Source of the DNA: Bacillus sp. NTK074B
Lineage (GTDB): Bacteria; Bacillota; Bacilli; Bacillales; Bacillaceae_B
NCBI RefSeq assembly: GCF_017303375.1
Contig: NZ_JAFKOH010000006.1
Coordinates: 231,658 to 295,657 of the forward strand
Length of the DNA: 64,000 bases
Direction: 5' to 3'
In this document: positions 25,219-31,601 of the stretch, piece after piece
Layout of the letters: the number at the start of each line of letters is the position of its first letter
Numbering within the stretch: the first letter of the stretch is position 1
The notes under the pieces: model-generated
The model's database searches: none
What the model was told of the DNA's origin: nothing
The model's input: only the letters and a program-made list of their open reading frames with translations
Made by a program: the position numbers and the translations under genes

Positions 25219-25352
25219 ATCATCCGGAAACTCCCAGCTTTCATGCCGGATAAGGAATATTCATGCCACTATCCAAATTTTCGCCCTGGGATTGATAATA
25301 ATCGCGCGGAATTTGAAATAATCGGGCACACCTGTCGAGTTTTCTTTATTTT
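25219..25352 (+). repeat. phased 20-bp intergenic array B (six units plus closing element)
   Basis: Core C positions 25221, 25242, 25262, 25282, 25303 and 25323 (spacings 21, 20, 20, 21, 20), then GTCGAGTTTTCTTTA with its C at 25336, 13 bases on. Units include ATTCATGCCAC, AATCGCGCGGA and AATCGGGCAC. Fills most of the 320-bp gap between the sigma gene and the NUDIX gene. Confidence 0.75.
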
Positions 25353-25383
25353 GAACTGCACAAGCAACACCCAACCAAGGTGA

Positions 25384-25848
25384 TCAGTCACCCACTTTTA
25401 AATATCCGGGAGCTTCCTTCATCACAAAATGCTTTTCAATGAAAGCCAACACCTCATCATTACCCGGCAACGACACCGTGTCCATGGCTTCCTGAAAGGT
25501 CAACCATCGAAAGTCACTGTGTTCCTCATTTATGTTTATTTCCTGATCAGCCGCGACGAACCCTACAAATACGGGTGCTATGTAAATGTAATTTCCTTCG
25601 ATGGAATAGATTCTGTCAAAGGTATTGGCAGAGTATAAAGAAAGGTTTATGATTCCTGTTTCTTCTTTCACCTCTCTATATGCCGCTTCCCAGGCTTTCT
25701 CACCTTCTTCGATGCCACCGCCGATATAGCACCATACATCCTTCAAAACAGATTCTGCCCTTTTCATCAATAATACGCGGTATTCACCTTCCACTTTTTT
25801 CAACAGGATGACCGCTATCCCTGTACATTTAATAGGAACTTTGGTCAT
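25384..25848 (-). CDS. NUDIX hydrolase
   Basis: 154 residues with a perfect Nudix box, GGGIEEGEKAWEAAYREVKE then ETGI (about 43-66), in the order G-x5-E-x7-REUxEExGU. Cleaves a nucleoside diphosphate linked to some moiety X; substrate unknown. The start ATG overlaps the stop of the upstream phosphatase gene (ATGA), so the two are translationally coupled. Confidence 0.9.
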   Translation of the reverse strand: MTKVPIKCTGIAVILLKKVEGEYRVLLMKRAESVLKDVWCYIGGGIEEGEKAWEAAYREVKEETGIINLSLYSANTFDRIYSIEGNYIYIAPVFVGFVAADQEININEEHSDFRWLTFQEAMDTVSLPGNDEVLAFIEKHFVMKEAPGYLKVGD

Positions 25849-26432
25849 GTCATCATCCCCTCTCTTTCAGACCACAACCGCTGAACCCCCACATATTCCA
25901 GCCCGTTGAATGCCATCCTGTAAACATCCGGCTTGGACGTAGTATGTAAGAAATCGAGATCATAGCGACTGTCGAAATATCCCATCATCAGCGTCATAAT
26001 CGCTCCGTGCGTTCCAATCACGATATCCTTTCCTTCATATGTACTCAACAAGTTGTTCAATACGGCGACTGCCCTCGATTGGCATTCGGCATTGGACTCC
26101 CCGCCTTGTACTGCGTAATCAGGATTCTTAAAGGATTTCTCAAGGATTGGCCGGAGCTCCCTATCAGATATCCGGTTGATTTCCGATGAGAAGATTCTTT
26201 CCTTCAGATCTTCCTCGATCATGACGGGCCGGCCAATATGCCGACTTATGCCTTCAACCGTTAGAACGGAGCGGAGATAAGGACTAGACACCACCACATC
26301 AATGTTTTCCTTTTTTAGCAGGTCCGTTATTTTTCGGGCATCGGACATCCCTTTTGGCGTTAATTCCCTGATCCGTTCATTTCCTTTTTTCGGCGAATCA
26401 CCGTGTCTTACCATGTAGAGGTATGTATTCAA
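25845..26432 (-). CDS. histidine-phosphatase (phosphoglycerate-mutase-like) family protein
   Basis: 195 residues with the RHG motif at the start (YMVRHGDSPKKGNERIRELT, His10), SSPYLRSVLTVEGIS (the second-Arg motif), a conserved Glu region LKERIFSS and the second catalytic His in VIGTHGAIMTLMM. A phosphatase of unknown substrate. Middle gene of a three-gene operon (YunG-like, phosphatase, NUDIX) with four-base overlaps at both ends. Confidence 0.85.
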   Translation of the reverse strand: MNTYLYMVRHGDSPKKGNERIRELTPKGMSDARKITDLLKKENIDVVVSSPYLRSVLTVEGISRHIGRPVMIEEDLKERIFSSEINRISDRELRPILEKSFKNPDYAVQGGESNAECQSRAVAVLNNLLSTYEGKDIVIGTHGAIMTLMMGYFDSRYDLDFLHTTSKPDVYRMAFNGLEYVGVQRLWSEREGMMT

Positions 26433-26776
26433 TGCTCGATTTCTCCCAAATGTTTCAGTACTTTACACTTCAGTTCATTGTATTGGTCCATGTCCGTATC
26501 CTGAAATGCTTCACCCCGATTAGAAGGGATGTCATCATACTGAATGGCTCCTCCAAATTGAGAAGCAGTAAAATCATGACGGATGTGATCGATCACATTG
26601 TAGAAATGCCAGCCTTCATATAGACGGGTTTTATAAATCTCTCCTCCCAGCAGGTCGTTGACCACCAGGGATGTCACCCCGCACTGCCCTTTTGCAGGAA
26701 TTTCAGCCGTCCATTTGGAACTCGTTTTCAGGGACCAGGATCTTCTTAATACTTCTACGAGATGACGCTTCTCCAT
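26429..26776 (-). CDS. YunG-family protein
   Basis: 115 residues. The line SSKWTAEIPAKGQCGVTSLV, then VNDLLGGEIYKTRLYEGWHFYNVID with an invariant Cys and His is that of B. subtilis YunG, whose function is unknown; the Cys-His pair hints at a papain-like or transglutaminase-like fold. First gene of the operon with the phosphatase and NUDIX genes. Confidence 0.75.
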   Translation of the reverse strand: MEKRHLVEVLRRSWSLKTSSKWTAEIPAKGQCGVTSLVVNDLLGGEIYKTRLYEGWHFYNVIDHIRHDFTASQFGGAIQYDDIPSNRGEAFQDTDMDQYNELKCKVLKHLGEIEH

Positions 26777-26787
26777 GTGGTCTCCCC

Positions 26788-27339
26788 CTATAAATCTATA
26801 ATTTGAAGATCTTCATCCGTCTCTTTTTCAACCAGCTTTATCTGGTGATAAGTACGGTCCGGATCCTTCTCAAAATACCAAAGATACACGTCTTCCAAGT
26901 GATATTCCTTTACTGCTTCAGGAGATAACAAGGCGAGGTTCAGGATGGTCGCTTGCTGATCATCCACTTTGACCACTCGCTCATCTCCCTTCTTGAATAA
27001 CCCATAAATCAGATGATCCCCATGGCCCTTGTGTCCTTCCAACATATCAAACTTTCTATCAGGATCGATGGGTCCCCATGTAAGCATCCCACTCTTCCAA
27101 CCTAAAAGTCCTTCATGTGCGTAAACCGCTCCAAGATTATGTTTACTTTTGATAATAAAGTATAATGATTCGTCCCCCAGTTTATATGCGGGGATCAATA
27201 AGAGTTTACTGTCTTCTGACAGAATGGCTACATGGGGATCTGAATAAGAGTCCTGATGCTCTGCATAAGCCCAAAGACTTGTGAGTGCAATCACCACCAT
27301 CAGCCAAGAGACCGTGGCGAAAATGGTTTTGTTTTTCAT
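26788..27339 (-). CDS. exported or membrane-anchored protein of unknown function
   Basis: 183 residues. An N-terminal hydrophobic segment (about 5-25, ending WAYA) looks like a signal peptide or anchor. The rest (SDPHVAILSEDSKLLLIPAY, then KSKHNLGAVYAHEGLLGWKS) has no motif I know. ATG 27339 fits an AAAGGA seven bases upstream; the frame can extend to a TTG at 27345. Confidence 0.55.
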   Translation of the reverse strand: MKNKTIFATVSWLMVVIALTSLWAYAEHQDSYSDPHVAILSEDSKLLLIPAYKLGDESLYFIIKSKHNLGAVYAHEGLLGWKSGMLTWGPIDPDRKFDMLEGHKGHGDHLIYGLFKKGDERVVKVDDQQATILNLALLSPEAVKEYHLEDVYLWYFEKDPDRTYHQIKLVEKETDEDLQIIDL

Positions 27340-27365
27340 GTTCAATCCTTTCAGGAGAATCTATT

Positions 27366-27412
27366 AATCGTGCGGGAATAGAAATAATCATGCCGGATAG
27401 TCGAAGTTTCTT
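27366..27412 (+). repeat. phased 20-bp intergenic array C (two units plus closing element)
   Basis: Core C positions 27369 and 27389 (spacing 20) in AATCGTGCGGG and AATCATGCCGG, then GTCGAAGTTTCTTTA with its C at 27402, 13 bases on. It fills the short gap between two minus-strand genes. Confidence 0.7.
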
Positions 27413-27418
27413 TATTCC

Positions 27419-27832
27419 TTACTCTCCTAAACTCTCACCCGTCAAAATCTCATACAAACGGGCAGACTCTTTCTTTGGAAGCTGCGCATAGTCAAATTCC
27501 CCTTGAATGACTTCAAGCTTATCCTTTTTCGGACTGATCCACAGCTTGTGAAGCTCTGGTTTTGCCTCGATATCGGAGTTTTTAAATTCGTAGATGAATT
27601 GATAATCCGGAGGACGGATGAAATCTACTTGTGCCTCAGTCCAATGAGTATCAGAAAGAATGGCTCTCACCTCTTCAACTAGCTTTGTGTCTGTGACTTC
27701 GTTAACGTCCTCATACTTATTTTCGTCGCCAACCCTTTTTTCCACGACGATGTTTTGTTTTTCACCTGAACAGGCTGCTAACATTAAGACTACACCAATC
27801 GTAATAAGAGATTTGAGTCCACGTTTCAACAT
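27419..27832 (-). CDS. putative lipoprotein
   Basis: 137 residues with a lipobox LMLAAC at residues 16-21 (Cys21 would be lipidated). The exported part is acidic and mostly beta-strand-like (FIRPPDYQFIYEFKNSDIEA). No family recognised. Starts within the last codons of the upstream lipoprotein gene. Confidence 0.65.
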   Translation of the reverse strand: MLKRGLKSLITIGVVLMLAACSGEKQNIVVEKRVGDENKYEDVNEVTDTKLVEEVRAILSDTHWTEAQVDFIRPPDYQFIYEFKNSDIEAKPELHKLWISPKKDKLEVIQGEFDYAQLPKKESARLYEILTGESLGE

Positions 27833-28077
27833 ATGGCCCTCCCCTGTGTTTCAACTTCACCTTTTTTATTCACGGTGTCTATACCCGTCTCACAATCCTC
27901 TTCGTTCTCCCACGCCACAATGTACTTATTCCATTCCTTCGTTACGGAGACAATTTCAACGGTACCGCCGTGGTGTTCCAGCACCACGGCTTTCGCCTGT
28001 TCTTCCGTCATTTCTGATTCGATGCCCTGGCAGCCGACCAATAATAAGCCCGCAAACATGAGGGAGGTTCTTTTCAT
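27826..28077 (-). CDS. small putative lipoprotein
   Basis: 83 residues: lipobox LLLVGC with Cys16, then a compact beta domain with two conserved-looking cysteines near the C terminus (EEDCETGIDT and GRAIC). Overlaps the downstream lipoprotein gene by seven bases and sits three bases from the GyrI-like gene stop, so all three are one operon. Function unknown. Confidence 0.65.
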   Translation of the reverse strand: MKRTSLMFAGLLLVGCQGIESEMTEEQAKAVVLEHHGGTVEIVSVTKEWNKYIVAWENEEDCETGIDTVNKKGEVETQGRAIC

Positions 28078-28079
28078 CC

Positions 28080-28547
28080 CTATTCCTCCTCTGACAAAAT
28101 GGCATCGTATAATTCCACACGGACATCAAGTGGATTCTGGTTTTCGTAGATTTCAAGATTCCAGCTTTGAGTGGAGCGGGTATAACCCTTTTCATTGATC
28201 CACTTGTGCAGTTCTTCATAGCTGTTTCTGATCTGGTCATTGGGACCCTGATGGAGAATGGTGGCATATCGGTGTGGAGGGATGGTCAGGGTCGTCATGT
28301 CAGATGGAATGTTGCTGAATTCACTGACCTGCAATCCGATCCAGTACCCGTCTTCTTCGGGTGAGGATTCTTCGACGACAAATGCCCCGATCTGTTGACT
28401 GGGCTGCAGTGCGTTCCGGATTTCTTCTGTTCTCTCTTTCAAACGCATGGCTGCTTTCGGAATTTCTTCCACATACTTTTCACCTGGACAAAGAACCCTG
28501 AAACCAACAAGCCTCACTTCACCTAACTCTTTTACGATACTCCTCAT
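28080..28547 (-). CDS. GyrI-like effector-binding-domain protein
   Basis: 155 residues with the SOUL/GyrI-like fold: VRLVGFRVLCPGEKYVEEIP, a PPHRYATILHQGP centre (the HRY-ATxxHxGP signature of AraC effector-binding domains), and WNLEIYENQNPLD near the end. Such free-standing domains bind small hydrophobic or DNA-gyrase-targeting ligands. Start at ATG 28547 (GGAGG eight bases upstream). Operon with two lipoproteins. Confidence 0.8.
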   Translation of the reverse strand: MRSIVKELGEVRLVGFRVLCPGEKYVEEIPKAAMRLKERTEEIRNALQPSQQIGAFVVEESSPEEDGYWIGLQVSEFSNIPSDMTTLTIPPHRYATILHQGPNDQIRNSYEELHKWINEKGYTRSTQSWNLEIYENQNPLDVRVELYDAILSEEE

Positions 28548-28559
28548 CACGTTCGCCTC

Positions 28560-29342
28560 CTATATCCAATCTTTGAGATGATCCTGTATAAATGCAATGT
28601 CTTTCTGATAATGTTCCACATGACCTTCGTCTATCATTTTCTGAAAAGCGGCATCGCCTTCTTCTGCTTTCCGGTGGATCGTTTTACATATGGCCTCCAG
28701 TCGGAGCAGGACCATTTGAAGATCGTCCACCCTAAAATCTAAACCGTACGAATCAAAGAATCGTTTCACTCTTACTTTGAACCGCCCGGCATCCCTAGAT
28801 GAATCGTAGTGAATGGCCTCACCCGTTTCAGAGTAACGTACCCTGCTCAAAGGAACACAGGTGTAAAGGGTATACGCAATGTCCCATCTTCTAGGACCAG
28901 GTCCCGCGACGTCAAAGTCGATGATTCCTACCGGTCTTTTCCCGTTAAAGATAATGTTGTAGACAGCAAAATCATTATGACATAGAACCTCAAACGGCTT
29001 GGGTGTGAGATCGATCGGCTCCCAGTCTTCGCTTATTGGAAAGTCACTTACCGCATCATGATACTTTCGGAGCATACGTGCTATTTCTTCAAGGGAACCA
29101 TCTGACCACATGTATTCTTTTAGCGGATAATTCCCCGCTTCTCCTTCAATGAACGATAAGATTTCCCTGCCTTTCTCATCGATACCGCGAAACCCCGGGG
29201 CATGAGGGTATCCCTTCCCTTCTAAATGGTTCAGGAGTTTATGAATTTTCGGGCTCTCAGGCTTGAGTTCCCGACGGACGGTGTCTCCGGAACGGTATAC
29301 ATTTGAGACGTTCCCACCGGCTAATTTTTCTTCGTGTGACAT
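28560..29342 (-). CDS. aminoglycoside-phosphotransferase-fold kinase
   Basis: 260 residues of the APH/choline-kinase fold: the catalytic loop CHNDFAVYNIIF (HxDxxxxN, about 145-156) and the metal Asp in GIIDFDVAGPGPRRWDIAYT. The glycine-rich N-terminal loop is short (AGGNVSNVYR). Substrate unknown; not close to any resistance APH that I recognise. Start at ATG 29342 behind AGGTGG. Behind a promoter-family motif (29420-29448). Confidence 0.8.
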   Translation of the reverse strand: MSHEEKLAGGNVSNVYRSGDTVRRELKPESPKIHKLLNHLEGKGYPHAPGFRGIDEKGREILSFIEGEAGNYPLKEYMWSDGSLEEIARMLRKYHDAVSDFPISEDWEPIDLTPKPFEVLCHNDFAVYNIIFNGKRPVGIIDFDVAGPGPRRWDIAYTLYTCVPLSRVRYSETGEAIHYDSSRDAGRFKVRVKRFFDSYGLDFRVDDLQMVLLRLEAICKTIHRKAEEGDAAFQKMIDEGHVEHYQKDIAFIQDHLKDWI

Positions 29343-29419
29343 GTGGACTTCCACCTTTCATCTGAACAATTACTCCCTAATCTATAGAGCTTTCCGTTTA
29401 TCGTCATCCTATAATTCCA

Positions 29420-29448
29420 ATTATTTCAAAACACCACTCGTTTAACAA
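29420..29448 (-). promoter_or_regulatory. promoter-family motif for the APH-fold gene
   Basis: TTGTTA (29443-29448), 17 bases, AATAAT (29420-29425), TTTGA before and TGGAA after the -10. Confidence 0.7.
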
Positions 29449-29461
29449 TCCCCATCTCACA

Positions 29462-29498
29462 AAAAAATGACCCCCTTATCTATCCAGAGGATCATTTT
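29462..29498 (-). terminator. terminator after the YesK-like gene
   Basis: AAAATGATCC...GGGTCATTTT stem (one G-U) with seven Ts on the minus strand, about 40 bases after the stop at 29540. Confidence 0.65.
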
Positions 29499-29539
29499 CA
29501 CATTTAAGTGCAGAGTTAAGTTGTTCCTCAAACGATTAT

Positions 29540-29815
29540 CTATCTATCCACGCTCTTCTTCTTAATGAACGGGCTCATAGCCGTTCCGATCGAAAGGCCA
29601 AGAAACGCAGCAATCGCATAAAAACCGATGGCCATTCCATCCCAGCCGCCGACCATAAATATACTGAAGAGGATGGTTCCTAAACAAATAATGCCCAATA
29701 CGGCTGACAAACTGAATACGATGAGATTCCGTGTATACCTGGCCAACACTACCACCAAACAGGCTGCAAGGATAAAAAGCACGATAATCGGCAGCCACCC
29801 TTCTAACATCAACAT
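29540..29815 (-). CDS. YesK-like small membrane protein
   Basis: 91 residues with three hydrophobic helices (about 7-24, 30-52 and 62-82) and a basic end KKKSVDR. Size, topology and the GTAMSPFIKKK end resemble the YesK-like family of Bacillus. Function unknown. Follows the 52-aa and SunI-like genes in the same direction. Confidence 0.5.
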   Translation of the reverse strand: MLMLEGWLPIIVLFILAACLVVVLARYTRNLIVFSLSAVLGIICLGTILFSIFMVGGWDGMAIGFYAIAAFLGLSIGTAMSPFIKKKSVDR

Positions 29816-29842
29816 GTCTCCACCTCTTGTCTAGAATGCTGA

Positions 29843-30001
29843 TCATCTGGTAAACCACCAAACGAAAAAAAGAATGACAGCGATAAAAAAGTAAAAGAAC
29901 GCAAACACATATTTTCTATCCGTTTTTTTATTTTCCGAATTAGCAACGACGATCCCTCCAACCAATGGGATAGAAATGGCCACCCACATCCAGAAACTCA
30001 T
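29843..30001 (-). CDS. two-helix membrane protein coupled to the SunI-like gene
   Basis: 52 residues: MSFWMWVAISIPLVGGIVVA, a charged turn NSENKKTDRK, then YVFAFFYFFIAVILFFVWWF. The ATG directly follows the stop of the SunI-like gene (TAGATG), so translation is probably coupled and the two proteins likely act together. No family recognised. Confidence 0.6.
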   Translation of the reverse strand: MSFWMWVAISIPLVGGIVVANSENKKTDRKYVFAFFYFFIAVILFFVWWFTR

Positions 30002-30262
30002 CTAACTCGCTTCCATGAATGAAAGAATCTTTTCTTTCATTCCGCCATTACTTGTATAAAGAATATACGTTTCTGAACTGGTCCTAATTACAATTCTGTC
30101 TGTGTGTCCATAAGGCAAACCGATTCTTACAGCCTTTCTTTCTTCACCGCTATATGTATGATCCATTGAAACACCTTTAATATCCGAAATAGGAATGTCT
30201 ATCTGGCTTAACTGCCACTTTATACGTAAGTTCCCGTCATTCCCCGATACCTTTACTTCCAT
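30002..30262 (-). CDS. SunI/YnzG-like bacterial PH-domain protein
   Basis: 86 residues, all beta: WQLSQIDIPISDIKGVSMDH, then RKAVRIGLPYGHTDRIVIRT and ETYILYTSNGG. The pattern IGxPYGxTDRIVIxT...TYILxT is the signature of SunI, the sublancin immunity protein, and its chromosomal paralogue YnzG. SunI is membrane-associated; here no helix is present, but a two-helix protein is coupled directly downstream. No sublancin-like precursor gene is nearby. ATG 30262 follows AGGAG by eight bases. Confidence 0.75.
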   Translation of the reverse strand: MEVKVSGNDGNLRIKWQLSQIDIPISDIKGVSMDHTYSGEERKAVRIGLPYGHTDRIVIRTSSETYILYTSNGGMKEKILSFMEAS

Positions 30263-30343
30263 TGTGACCACTCCTGTCTTTATATGAATATACGTTAGTC
30301 ACCACGAAAAGTTTCAATTATTTCCAATTTGGCCGCACCTGAA

Positions 30344-30498
30344 TTATTTTTTTCCTTTCACCCCAAACCTTGGTTTACTGAAAAAAACAGCGATCAACAG
30401 AAACATCATCGCTGTCAGGAATCCAACCGCTTCTTGATGGAAAAAAATCGATACAGTTACGGATAAGCCTGACAATATAAAAAAAGTTTCATTAACAT
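30344..30498 (-). pseudogene. two-helix membrane protein with a -1 frameshift in a T7 run
   Basis: GGAGGGATTCT precedes ATG 30498, but the frame ends after 13 codons. If the reading frame slips back one base in the seven-T run (30479-30485) the product is MLMKLFFILSGLSVTVSIFF, then HQEAVGFLTAMMFLLIAVFF and a basic tail ending at TAA 30344-30346, about 51 residues. A homopolymer indel, sequencing error or programmed slippage are possible. Confidence 0.5.
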
Positions 30499-30591
30499 AG
30501 AATCCCTCCTAAATACTTATATTCCAATTATATTTTTTGAAATGAAACGTATATGATATGATGAAGGTCATCTTAAGATTGACTACAACAA

Positions 30592-30622
30592 AAACCCACT
30601 TCATTCGAGGTGGGTTTTCTTT
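30592..30622 (-). terminator. terminator of the HIT operon
   Basis: AAACCCAC CTCGAATGAA GTGGGTTT stem with T-rich flanks on both strands, just after the HIT gene stop at 30601. Confidence 0.85.
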
Positions 30623-31020
30623 TTGTTCCTCTTATTCTCCGGCTGCTTCAACCAGTAACGCACCCCTTTTCCAGCCAGCGGCTCGTCATTATACCTTGGG
30701 ATAACGTGCAGGTGGCAGTGAAAGATAAACTGATTGGACACCTCTCCGACATTCCATCCGAGCGTATAGCCGTCCGGAGAATATGCTGTATCCAAGTATG
30801 TCTTTGCTTTTTGCAATAATTGGTATGTATCGTTCCATTCTTTCTCTGTCAACTCGAATGCGTTTCTATGATGATTCTTTGGAACGATCACACCCGATCC
30901 CTCCAGTACATCCTGATGCAGGTTATGCTGCAGGAAATAGCAGGATTCGTTTTCAAATACGATGTTTTGATCTTCGTCCTTTTCTGGGTGGCAGAATGGA
31001 CAGGTTTCTTCAATAGTCAT
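30601..31020 (-). CDS. HIT-family nucleotide-binding hydrolase (first)
   Basis: 139 residues with the histidine triad HCHLHVIPRY (about 105-114) and an N-terminal CPFC pair (residues 7-10) that may bind zinc. HIT proteins hydrolyse or transfer nucleoside monophosphates. Second of two consecutive HIT genes, 16 bases after the first; the two are only distantly alike. Confidence 0.85.
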   Translation of the reverse strand: MTIEETCPFCHPEKDEDQNIVFENESCYFLQHNLHQDVLEGSGVIVPKNHHRNAFELTEKEWNDTYQLLQKAKTYLDTAYSPDGYTLGWNVGEVSNQFIFHCHLHVIPRYNDEPLAGKGVRYWLKQPENKRNKKKTHLE

Positions 31021-31036
31021 CTTCCCTCTCCTTTTA

Positions 31037-31357
31037 TCAAAGTGGCTTGCCGGAGACGATGTGCCAGTGCAGATGTTTCGAGTCCTGATAGTCCCCTAAG
31101 TTTGTGATCACCTTACAAGCCCCATGTTCATCCTTGACCATTTGGGCCACCTTTTTGATGACACCCATTAGTCCCAGTAAGAGACCATCATCCTCCAGAG
31201 TCAGAAGGGAAGGAATATGTCGTTTCGGAATCACCACGATATGAACTGGATAAAATGGCCTCGTATGATGGTAAGCGAGGACGTGGTCAGTTTCCAGCAC
31301 CTTCTTCACCTCTGTTTTCCCACTTAACACTTCATCACAATAAAAATCATTCGTCAT
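31037..31357 (-). CDS. HIT-family nucleotide-binding hydrolase (second, HinT-like)
   Basis: 106 residues with the triad HLHWHIV (about 95-101) and IPKRHIPSLLTL, as in HinT/PKCI-type purine nucleoside phosphoramidases. Promoter-family motif 34 bases upstream. Paired with the other HIT gene. Confidence 0.85.
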   Translation of the reverse strand: MTNDFYCDEVLSGKTEVKKVLETDHVLAYHHTRPFYPVHIVVIPKRHIPSLLTLEDDGLLLGLMGVIKKVAQMVKDEHGACKVITNLGDYQDSKHLHWHIVSGKPL

Positions 31358-31390
31358 TGTTTGACCTCCCGGATACCTTTTCTCTTTCCA

Positions 31391-31419
31391 ATTATTTCAA
31401 ACCCTCATCGTTTTGACAA
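31391..31419 (-). promoter_or_regulatory. promoter-family motif for the HIT operon
   Basis: TTGTCA (31414-31419), 17 bases, AATAAT (31391-31396), TTTGA before and TGGAA after the -10. Confidence 0.75.
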
Positions 31420-31601
31420 TCCAAAACCCCATTTCACAGGCATCATCTCCTTACTGTTCAATTTTGCAAAAATGACCCTTACGAACTCTATACAGTGAAA
31501 CCCCTTTCATTACTAATTCATAGCCTCTATACTAGACTTATAAGATGATCATCTATTAAACAAGAATATAAAAATGCAAAAATATCTAGAGGGGGATCCT
31601 C

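Noticed and set aside
30306..30346. Eighth copy of the promoter family before the SunI-like gene
   Set aside because: AATAAT with GGA before it is present, but no TTG box lies 17 bp upstream.
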